From CAVQBP01 sp963723205 (GTDB lineage Bacteria; Bacteroidota; Ignavibacteria; Ignavibacteriales; Ignavibacteriaceae): DNA of 64,000 bases. Below the pieces are notes generated by a model that was given only the letters and a program-made list of their open reading frames with translations, was not told the origin of the DNA and made no database searches. Location: assembly GCA_963723205.1 (NCBI GenBank), contig CAVRQC010000044.1, forward strand, positions 62,001-126,000, in the 5' to 3' direction. Below, piece by piece: positions 55,230 to 63,356 of this stretch. Made by a program: the position numbers and the translations under genes. Position 1 is the stretch's first letter, and the number at the start of each line of letters is the position of its first letter.

Positions 55230-58200
55230 TTAAAAATCAACTTTCATCCCGAACCATATATCCCTTGGCCGATTGTACATAAAAAATGAGTAATTAGGAT
55301 CATTTATATATGGTTTAGAACTCGATCTTAAATCACCTACCTTATCATTTCCTGCAATATATTCACCTGGATTATTACTACGTAATTGATCGAACTTAGA
55401 GGAGTTATACATAGGAAGATGAAGTGAAGCCAAATACCGAGCTTGATCATTATCATCTTGAAATGGATAACCTTTGCCCAATAAGTTTATTTTAAGATTT
55501 AATACATTTGTACAATCGATATAAAAGGTAGTTTTAGTCCCTGCAATATTAATTGATTTACTTAATTTAAGATCAACCATATAGTAATCCGGCCAGGATA
55601 AATTATTATTGGTGAACGGATCATTTAAAGGATTCCATGTGAAATAGCTTCCGGCTCTCCATTGCCCAAAAATTGTAAGATCCCAATTCCCGAAAATATC
55701 CAGTCCACCAAGTTGCGGCCCCCAATTATCAGGCGAACGAAAAGTTATATTGGCATTTATACTCGGTGTTGGTAAAGTACGGGTTTCATCACCCTGGTAT
55801 AAAGTTGATTGTACATTATTGATAACAATATCTGAAACTGTACTAACACCTGTATGACCTGATTTTGTCAACATGTAATCAAAATTTATCCATCCGTTTA
55901 ACCAGCTATTATCAGTTTTGGATATATTTAATTCTAAACCTTGCACATCCTGAAATACATTATTCAAATATGATTTGTAATTTAAGGAGGAATGTTCAGG
56001 TTGTGCAGATTGATAAGTAACTGTACCATACTCACCGGTAATATCCTTATAATAACCGGATACTCTTGCAATATAATTCTGATAAAAATTATACGCTACA
56101 CCTAGTTCATACGAAGTGGTTCTAGGTGGTTCAAGATTAGGATTTGACATCTGGTATAATCCGTTTTTAGTATATCTATACCTGAACTGATACATAGTAT
56201 AATATGGAGGATTAGATCTAAATTGTCCGTAATTAAAATAAAATTTAGCATCAGCCGTAACAGGAAATGAAATACCCAAACGCGGGCTAACTGTGAAATA
56301 ATTTTTTATTTTTTGTAAAAATCCTGGGTGCTGCTGGTCGTACTGATTCCAATAGTCCCAGATATATGATTTCCCGGTTGCCAGGTATTCATATAATGTA
56401 CTGTCGTTTGCTGTGCCGATTGGTTGTGGAGCGTAAGCATCATAGGCAAATGGATCACTTGGCCAGAGACCACCGCCGCCGTAATAGTAATCAAATCTTA
56501 CTCCCAGATTTGCAACTATACTACTATATGTTATCTGATCCTGTACAAAAAGACCTGTCTGACTCGGCTTTCTATTATAGTTATATTCATAGGTATTATA
56601 AGAATTCTGATTCCACAACTCATAAAACTTGTGATCTAAATGGATAAGATTATATTCAATACCGGCTTTTACATAATTATGATCATCTATTTGAGATGTA
56701 ATATTGAACTTAACTGCATACTGGTAAACTTTTTGATTATCATGGAGATCACCCTCGCGATGCCCCAAAGTCATACTGGGTACCCATGGCAAAGTAAATG
56801 AGTAATCTGCATATTGTTCATGTGAGAATTGTGATTTGCCGTAAGGCATTTGGTCGACATAAAAAGGACCAAAGTTTGTAATTGTTGTGGTATCCCGGTT
56901 GTCTCCTGTAGGGGTAAAATCTTTTATGGTTAAATAATTAAAAGAAAATTCAAAAAATGTTTTTTTACTTAACATTTGGTTTAATGTTAAACCTGTCATT
57001 ACCGTTGTTTGATTTAAAATCGGATAATAATTAGGATCATAAGAATAAACAAAATCGTCATAAGTATATTTAAGATTATCAAGCGGCATAAATCCTCCTC
57101 TGTTGTTTGCATCGGGAGCATCACCATTTACAGGAATTATAGGAGAAACTCCTATTTCTCTTTTCCATAATCCATTTAAAGTCAGGGTTGTTGTTGCAGT
57201 CGGATTAGACCTCATTGTAAGCAGTGTAGTTGAATTAAAATCATGGTCCAATGTGATGGGCATTGTATAATACTGCTGCTTAGTATTGTTTGAAATAAAA
57301 AACGTTGCATCTCCTAATGCATGACTGACAAATGGTATGGGTCCGCCAAATCCCAAATCGATATTTTTATCACTGAAACTTTCGTTGCCTGCTCTTTCAG
57401 CAAATAATTTCTGTTGATTTTGCGGAACAGTGTAACCCAATTTGGCTAATCCCTGGTAATCAGGAACTACCCGGAACATCCATGCGGTTAAAAGATAAAG
57501 GTCAAGAGGTTTTGCTGTTGGCCAACTTGCTGTAATTACTCTTTGTTTAACCTCATTATCATATCCAATAAATGTGGGATGCTGCTGTTGTTTATAAGGA
57601 TCATCAGCCCAGGCATTTTTTGTTCCCTGAAAGGCAACTGCTGGATCTAAATAAGAGACCAAAAAATCATTGTGAGGATCAAAATAAGACTGACCAAATC
57701 TTCTCATATGAGATTGATCGGCAGATATATTTATTGTTCCATGATATCCGTCTTTTGTTCCGCTCTTTGTAGTAATATTAATTAAACCGGAACGGAAATT
57801 ACCGTATTCGGCATTATATCCTCCCGACATCAAAGAAACCTGCTCAATTGCACTTAATGGAATTGAAGTTTCAGCATTGCCGTTTGAAGCATTATTGAAA
57901 GAAAGTCCATTCACAAAAGTACCAGTTTCATCTGCTAAACCACCTCTAATTGTTAAATAACCGTTATCATTTTGACTTACACCCGGTAATTTTTCAAGGA
58001 ATGTATTTACAGCCCTGATCCCGGAAGAATTTACAATTTCACTGCTTGTTACCATTAATTGTGTACTTGAAACTTCTTTGTGAAGTTCATCTCTTTTTGC
58101 AGTAACAACTACAGCCTGGGACTCTATTACAGCCGGTTCTAATTTTATAGTCTGTTCGGTTACACGATCAACTGATACTATTAATCCTGTTATAATTTGA

Positions 58201-58481
58201 GTTTTATAACCGATCATCGAAACTTTCAAATTATAAGTCCCAACCGGAACATTTACAATAAAAAATTTACCGTCAATGTCTGTCGCGGCTCCCAGGTTTG
58301 CTCCTTCAACTATCACATTCGTTCCAACCAATGGTTCACCTGTTTTTGCATCCTTTACCGTTCCTACAATTCTACTCCTGTTCTGAGCAAAAATATCTGT
58401 AGAAACAATTAAAAGGATGACAAGGATAAATAGACCAGGTTTTAAATATTTCAGGTACTTTGGTAGATTTTTTAATAGCAT
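55230..58481 (-). CDS. TonB-dependent outer membrane receptor with carboxypeptidase-regulatory-like domain, module A
   Basis: 1083 residues. A signal peptide ends near IFAQN, then comes a carboxypeptidase-regulatory-like domain (IVGTVKDAKTGEPLVGTN ... ), and a plug domain with TVVVTAKRDE, LEKLPGVSQNDNGYLTIRGG and INITTKSG. The remaining 800 residues are beta-barrel, ending KPYINDPNYSFF ... FGMKVDF with a terminal aromatic. It should import large oligosaccharides using TonB energy. No SusD-type lipoprotein gene follows; instead there are the 725-residue protein and PorV-like protein. A strong AGGAGA ribosome site precedes the ATG. It is SusC-like in build, but its ligand is unknown. Confidence 0.88.
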   Translation of the reverse strand: MLLKNLPKYLKYLKPGLFILVILLIVSTDIFAQNRSRIVGTVKDAKTGEPLVGTNVIVEGANLGAATDIDGKFFIVNVPVGTYNLKVSMIGYKTQIITGLIVSVDRVTEQTIKLEPAVIESQAVVVTAKRDELHKEVSSTQLMVTSSEIVNSSGIRAVNTFLEKLPGVSQNDNGYLTIRGGLADETGTFVNGLSFNNASNGNAETSIPLSAIEQVSLMSGGYNAEYGNFRSGLINITTKSGTKDGYHGTINISADQSHMRRFGQSYFDPHNDFLVSYLDPAVAFQGTKNAWADDPYKQQQHPTFIGYDNEVKQRVITASWPTAKPLDLYLLTAWMFRVVPDYQGLAKLGYTVPQNQQKLFAERAGNESFSDKNIDLGFGGPIPFVSHALGDATFFISNNTKQQYYTMPITLDHDFNSTTLLTMRSNPTATTTLTLNGLWKREIGVSPIIPVNGDAPDANNRGGFMPLDNLKYTYDDFVYSYDPNYYPILNQTTVMTGLTLNQMLSKKTFFEFSFNYLTIKDFTPTGDNRDTTTITNFGPFYVDQMPYGKSQFSHEQYADYSFTLPWVPSMTLGHREGDLHDNQKVYQYAVKFNITSQIDDHNYVKAGIEYNLIHLDHKFYELWNQNSYNTYEYNYNRKPSQTGLFVQDQITYSSIVANLGVRFDYYYGGGGLWPSDPFAYDAYAPQPIGTANDSTLYEYLATGKSYIWDYWNQYDQQHPGFLQKIKNYFTVSPRLGISFPVTADAKFYFNYGQFRSNPPYYTMYQFRYRYTKNGLYQMSNPNLEPPRTTSYELGVAYNFYQNYIARVSGYYKDITGEYGTVTYQSAQPEHSSLNYKSYLNNVFQDVQGLELNISKTDNSWLNGWINFDYMLTKSGHTGVSTVSDIVINNVQSTLYQGDETRTLPTPSINANITFRSPDNWGPQLGGLDIFGNWDLTIFGQWRAGSYFTWNPLNDPFTNNNLSWPDYYMVDLKLSKSINIAGTKTTFYIDCTNVLNLKINLLGKGYPFQDDNDQARYLASLHLPMYNSSKFDQLRSNNPGEYIAGNDKVGDLRSSSKPYINDPNYSFFMYNRPRDIWFGMKVDF

Positions 58482-58835
58482 TTTGGTCTTTCTCCTAAAA
58501 ATTTTTCTGTTCTTTTATTTTCATCATATTAAGTTCATATACAAACTATTTTTGTATTGATATAATTTTTTTCATAATCATTTGATTAAAATTCTTAATC
58601 ATAATTCAACTCAGTTTAATAACAGGTAAAATTTTGATTAAGATTTTTAATTGATCCACTAATCCACAAATTAAGATTATCCTTTAAAAAAAAATATGCT
58701 GGACTGATTATAGATAAGAAAAGTTCTAAATTGTTTATTGAGTTAAAGCTAGTATACATTATGAGTGCGCACATAGAATTTGTCTATGTGCGCACTTCAT
58801 TTAATATAAGTCTATAGCTGGTTACAAGCTACAGT
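58482..58835. other. Intergenic region with a 13-bp hairpin
   Basis: 354 bases between the TonB receptor start and the stop of the T9SS-sorted protein. The right part holds the hairpin at 58761-58800. The left part, AT-rich with no open frame, should contain the promoter of module A. I could not point to a definite promoter sequence. Confidence 0.5.
58761..58800. repeat. GTGCGCAC-type hairpin downstream of the T9SS-sorted protein gene
   Basis: AGTGCGCACATAG (58764-58776) and CTATGTGCGCACT (58784-58796) form a 13-base-pair stem with a 7-base loop. ATG/CAT pairs extend it past a one-base bulge at 58797. It follows the stop codon of 58836-59786 by about 35 bases on the minus strand. No T-tract follows, so it may be a hairpin terminator without U-tract or a palindromic element. 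Confidence 0.65.
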
Positions 58836-59786
58836 TTACTTTAGCAAGGTCATCTTTTTAATGCTATTGAAGTTATCGGTTTTTAACTGATACATATATA
58901 CTCCACTTGGTAAATCTGAAGCATTAAAATTGACAGTATGAGAACCAGCCTGCACAACTTCATTTACCAGGGTTGCAACTTTTTGTCCTAAAAGGTTATA
59001 AACATCCAATGAAACAAAACCGGTTTTTGGTGTATTATATTGTATGGTAGTAGTAGGATTAAAAGGATTCGGATAATTTTGTTCCAGACTGAATTCCTTT
59101 GGTAAAGCTTGTGCATCTTGTACACCTGTTGCCGGTGTAGTAGTTCCATATACACGTACAAGCCACAGAACCAAATATTTCGAAGTACTTGAGCCGCCGC
59201 TATACCATGGGAAAAATCCCAGAACAAATTTGCCGCCATCATTAATTTTAGTGTTTACTGCTAAGCTTGTATCATGTAATGGCCCGTTCGCTTCATCCCT
59301 AACATCCGGTAATCCTTTATAATCGTTTGGAAGATCAACTGTATTGCTATCCAAAAGTAAAAGGTATTTTTGATTAAATGTTTCATCCATAGCCCAATAA
59401 ACTGCAGCATGAAAAGCACCATGAGTTCCATAACAACCCATCCAGAATGCAACACTGTCAACTTGTAAGTTATAACCGGCTTTAGGCATAACGGTAAATG
59501 CGACAAATCTATCGTCCATATACCAAGTTTCATCACCATTAAAGCCCCATCCATTAGAATCAGCATTTATCTTTACTGCAGGTCCAGCTAAACGAGCATC
59601 ATAATCTTTTATAACCAATCCACCGTTTAAAGACATACTGTCTGCTGTAACTTCTAAACCGGACGAAATAGAAGTTGGCTGTGTGTCTGAGCTTAGTTCC
59701 CAATAAACACTATCTACTGTTTGTGCAAAGACTTGTGCTGAGAAGAATAATCCTGCAACCAACAGCAAGGTAGTTAATTTTTTCAT
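58836..59786 (-). CDS. T9SS-sorted secreted protein with a domain shared with the large pectinesterase
   Basis: 316 residues. Signal peptide about 1-21 (AGLFFSAQVFAQ). The domain at about 25-213 matches the repeats of the 1014-residue pectinesterase by pattern: VAFTVMPKAGYNLQVDSVAF aligns with VQFSVTSPNGFKFNVDSISL, HAAVYWAMDETF with KANIYYSNDSTF, and FPWYSGG...SKYLVLWL with YPWVDND...GKYIGLQD. No catalytic motif is seen, so a binding function is more likely. The C-terminal sorting domain (about 231-316) has LEQNYPNPFNPTTTIQY and ends KKMTLLK. It has a very strong AGGAGG ribosome site. It sits between the two TonB modules. Confidence 0.8.
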   Translation of the reverse strand: MKKLTTLLLVAGLFFSAQVFAQTVDSVYWELSSDTQPTSISSGLEVTADSMSLNGGLVIKDYDARLAGPAVKINADSNGWGFNGDETWYMDDRFVAFTVMPKAGYNLQVDSVAFWMGCYGTHGAFHAAVYWAMDETFNQKYLLLLDSNTVDLPNDYKGLPDVRDEANGPLHDTSLAVNTKINDGGKFVLGFFPWYSGGSSTSKYLVLWLVRVYGTTTPATGVQDAQALPKEFSLEQNYPNPFNPTTTIQYNTPKTGFVSLDVYNLLGQKVATLVNEVVQAGSHTVNFNASDLPSGVYMYQLKTDNFNSIKKMTLLK

Positions 59787-60015
59787 ATTAGCCTCCTAAT
59801 ATATTTGTTGTTAATTAATAATTTACTCCCCAATTTTACAGCAGGTATTTTGAATTTAATACATTTTATCAAAATAACTACTACGACTTTTGCATTTAGA
59901 TCTAAAAATATTATTCGCCGCAATCCAATATTCAAACGAATTCAACTTTTAGAAATAAATCCCCCCGAACAGAACTTAAATAAGTTAATGCATGCGACAT
60001 TAGCTTATGTAATAT

Positions 60016-61047
60016 TTAGAAACCTACATTTAACGCAAAACGGTTAATACCATCAAAATATTTTGTATGAGAGTATGAGTAATCAACATCAATTCTGGTT
60101 CCTCCTAAAGAAGTACCCAAACCAATGCCGCCTGACCAGCTAAGAATATCATGGTTAGTTTCATACCCTGCTCTCAATGAGACCAAATTCATAAAAGTAT
60201 ATTCAAGACCTGTATTTATTCTGTCGGTATAATCATTAGGATGTACAAATTCTGAGGATAATACAAGTGCATGTTCTTTGGACATATCTTTATTGATTAA
60301 ATCCATCAGGTTCATACCAAGTCCTACTGAAAAAGCAAGGGGAAGCGGTGATTCGAAATTTTGATACTGAACAAATGTGGAAAAATTTCTTATCGACATT
60401 CCCAGTCTTAAAGATTCAATACCGGGGAAATATTTAACTCCCATGTCAAATGCCAGTTTATTAGCATTATTATCGGATGTATTTCCGTTTGCATCTGTCA
60501 ATTGGCCAAGCTGCTGGCCAACATATTTTACAGTACCGCCGATAGCGAATTTAGTGCTCACAGCTTTAACATAGGTCAACCCAAATGAGTATGCTCCGAC
60601 ATTCTTAACATCACCTGTTAAAGTATAGTTTGCCCCGGTACTGGCAGCAGGCACCAAAGATGTTCCTTTGATTGTACCGTAATCAACAACTATGAAGCTT
60701 AATGCAAAAGCTCCATAATCACCTGAATTATACCCTACAGCACCAGCCAGATATTTAATATCGGCAAACCATTGTGTTGATGAAACGAAAGCCTGAAACT
60801 TTGAATTCATTTCAGTTAAACCTGCCGGATTGAAAAATACACTCTCAACTCCCTTGCTCATTGCAGTATAAGCATCACCAAGTGCAGAAGCTTTGGGTGA
60901 AACTCCCACCTGAAGAAAGGTCATTGAAGATTGTCCGGTTAATTTAACATTCGCACTATTCTGACCTAGAGAGCTTATATCTTGAGCAAGCAGGTTCATA
61001 CTGCTCAATGATATGATAAACGCTATAATTTTTATTAATAATTTCAT
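60016..61047 (-). CDS. PorV/PorQ-family outer membrane protein, module B
   Basis: 343 residues with signal peptide (about 1-21) and the same barrel pattern as 51972-52988. The start is GVSPKASALGDAYTAMSKGVESVFFNPAGL, the middle AYSFGLTYVKAVSTKFAIGG, and the end FDGINRFALNVGF. Two paralogous PorV-like proteins so close together, each in the same gene order, imply duplication of the whole module. It starts 20 bases after the stop of 61068-63284 and has an AGGAGA ribosome site. It may anchor or display its own secreted partner. Confidence 0.86.
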   Translation of the reverse strand: MKLLIKIIAFIISLSSMNLLAQDISSLGQNSANVKLTGQSSMTFLQVGVSPKASALGDAYTAMSKGVESVFFNPAGLTEMNSKFQAFVSSTQWFADIKYLAGAVGYNSGDYGAFALSFIVVDYGTIKGTSLVPAASTGANYTLTGDVKNVGAYSFGLTYVKAVSTKFAIGGTVKYVGQQLGQLTDANGNTSDNNANKLAFDMGVKYFPGIESLRLGMSIRNFSTFVQYQNFESPLPLAFSVGLGMNLMDLINKDMSKEHALVLSSEFVHPNDYTDRINTGLEYTFMNLVSLRAGYETNHDILSWSGGIGLGTSLGGTRIDVDYSYSHTKYFDGINRFALNVGF

Positions 61048-61067
61048 CTAAATCTCCTGTTTAATTA

Positions 61068-63284
61068 TTAGCGTGCAACTACTAGTTTTTGATAAGCGGT
61101 ACCGCCATCCGGGGTTTGGAATAATACGACATAAATACCGCTCGCTATTGTTTGTCCGTTCTCATTAGTCATGTTCCAGGAATCCGAACCGCTGTCCTGG
61201 TTGTGTTCAATGGTTTTAACTAAAGCCCCTGCTTCAGTAAATATTCTTATTGTTACCCTTCTGGGTAATTCAAAAAACTGTATACGCAGATTAGTCGGGT
61301 TATTAAAACCATAACCTCTCAGCAAAGGATCATTCCAGTTGAAAGGATTTGGAACAATAGCAATGTTAGCAAGATCACCGCTTTGATTAACCAAACCTTG
61401 CCCTATAACCTGGGAGTTATTATAAAAATAAACCCTATTGCTGTAAATTATCTTTCCTCTTTCCGAAGGGTGCGCACTGTTATCTGTTGCAGGTATCCTT
61501 ACCATAGCCTGAACATAATAATAGTAGAATGCTCCGACTCTAACTACCGGATCAGTATATGAATTTACATTTTTATTATTGGTTGTATCTGATCTGAATA
61601 CCTCATGGTAATATGTAGTATCAGTATTACCAAGCTTTTTCATAACTCTATAGCCGACAAAATTTGCTAAACCTTGTGCAGCAGGATCAGACCAATTGAG
61701 TGCAATACCTGCACCTGTTCCTGAAACAGATAAGTTGGTCGGTGGAGGTGGTGTTTGCGGAATATTATAATCATGGGAAAAATTCCATTTCGCTTTGCTG
61801 ACAGTCATATAAAGTGAATCGATCCCTGTACTTACCCATCTGTCTTTTTTCTTATCTGTTTCTGTTGCACCATCAGGAAATACAAAATTACTCGGGAAAT
61901 ATCCTGTTGTTGCATTCGGTATGTTAGGAGGATCTGCAAGTGTATTTGTTCCGTTCTTTGTATCATGGTACCAGGCTTCACCAACCTGAACTGCTTTTGT
62001 CCTGCTTATACCGGCAATACCTGTTGCAGTAACTATTCTAATTTGCTGCCCCGGTTCAAATGTATAAGGACCGTAACAGGTGATCATACTTTCAAATGAA
62101 TTTGCAAAAGGTGAAATACCCGGCTCACCTCCAGGTGCATTATTTCCTTCTTCATCAAGATTTTTTCTATGATGACCCGGACGGACATCAGCTCCGGTCA
62201 GATCTTCACTTGCTAATGTCGTCCCATTAATAAGCTGGTAATAATTACCTGCATCAGTACCTGTCGGATCATAAGTATTATTGAAAAGACCCAGATTTAA
62301 TACGTTCTGCATGTTGGCAACTGTCGTAACAGAAGGCTGGCTCATGTCGTTCTGATCATTAGCATCAATGTTATTGATCATATTACCTGAAGGTGTATAT
62401 GGTTGTGCAGAAGCGTGAAGTGTGGCAACAAATGTGTAATCATAGTCTAAAAGTCTACCCCCCTGTACTGAAAGGGGCTGTCCCATATTATCTCCGGTTT
62501 TCTCAGGATCATCAGATGCATAATAATAATAAACACGCAATGAATCGGTTGTTTTAGAACCATAATAATGATACCATTTTCTTGAGCTATTACCATTATA
62601 ATATTGGTCTGCTGCAGCAACACCCGGATTATTTCCATCGGCTTTTTGAAACGGATATTCCCCATTGTGCAGAAAGACGTAAAAGTTATTAAAAGTTACG
62701 CTGGTATCGTTAGTTAATGTCAGGTCAATAATTGAATAATTATTATCCAGATTTTGACCCCAGGCAAGCACTTTCCTCTGAAGAGTTATACCGCAGGAAT
62801 ATTTATTTGTAACTTCAACAGTTTGATCGCTGGTTCCAATACATTTAGTAGCATCTATGACAGCACCTCCCAAATCATTTGATGGAGGAGATGTTGTTGC
62901 GCCTTCTGATGTAATTGTATATGCAGGATTTGCATATCGGGCATAATTTGTTAGCGGAGCTACAATTCTACCATCCTTTTGATCTTTTTCTACCGGTGAA
63001 AAGACAGCAGTAGCACCGTTCCAATCATCAGTAGCAACGCAAACAAAACCACTGAAGAATCCTTCAGTACCCTGGAACCTGCAACCAAAAGCATTATAAT
63101 CGGCAAATAAATTCAGATCACCGTTAGTATACTGCACTCCTTTATTGCCTCCATTTTCGGTAACTTCACCCCACAGCCTGTTAACACGGATTAAAGCTTG
63201 TGAAAATATGCTACCGATAAAGAGAAAAACAATCAGAAGAGCTGCCTGAAATAGAATTCGACTTAATTTAATTTTGATCTTCAT
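61068..63284 (-). CDS. Large secreted protein with fibronectin-like domain and variant sorting domain, module B
   Basis: 738 residues, the paralogue of 53006-55183. Signal peptide ends near IGSIFSQ. Shared features are QRKVLAWGQNLDNNYSIIDLTLTN, the HYYGSKTTDSLRVYYYY repeat-like stretch, QTPPPPTNLSVSGTG before a fibronectin type III-like domain, and IVPNPFNWNDPLLRGYGF at the sorting-like C-terminal domain. The last residues are AYQKLVVAR. No enzyme motif is recognised. The pair probably has a structural or binding role at the outer membrane. Starts 72 bases after the receptor gene stop; ribosome site TGGAGA. Confidence 0.75.
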   Translation of the reverse strand: MKIKIKLSRILFQAALLIVFLFIGSIFSQALIRVNRLWGEVTENGGNKGVQYTNGDLNLFADYNAFGCRFQGTEGFFSGFVCVATDDWNGATAVFSPVEKDQKDGRIVAPLTNYARYANPAYTITSEGATTSPPSNDLGGAVIDATKCIGTSDQTVEVTNKYSCGITLQRKVLAWGQNLDNNYSIIDLTLTNDTSVTFNNFYVFLHNGEYPFQKADGNNPGVAAADQYYNGNSSRKWYHYYGSKTTDSLRVYYYYASDDPEKTGDNMGQPLSVQGGRLLDYDYTFVATLHASAQPYTPSGNMINNIDANDQNDMSQPSVTTVANMQNVLNLGLFNNTYDPTGTDAGNYYQLINGTTLASEDLTGADVRPGHHRKNLDEEGNNAPGGEPGISPFANSFESMITCYGPYTFEPGQQIRIVTATGIAGISRTKAVQVGEAWYHDTKNGTNTLADPPNIPNATTGYFPSNFVFPDGATETDKKKDRWVSTGIDSLYMTVSKAKWNFSHDYNIPQTPPPPTNLSVSGTGAGIALNWSDPAAQGLANFVGYRVMKKLGNTDTTYYHEVFRSDTTNNKNVNSYTDPVVRVGAFYYYYVQAMVRIPATDNSAHPSERGKIIYSNRVYFYNNSQVIGQGLVNQSGDLANIAIVPNPFNWNDPLLRGYGFNNPTNLRIQFFELPRRVTIRIFTEAGALVKTIEHNQDSGSDSWNMTNENGQTIASGIYVVLFQTPDGGTAYQKLVVAR

Positions 63285-63356
63285 TTTTTCTCCAATTTTT
63301 AATTTTATAAGCCTAAGCTTAAATTACTTCAAACTTCAAATCCATTATTAGATTTC

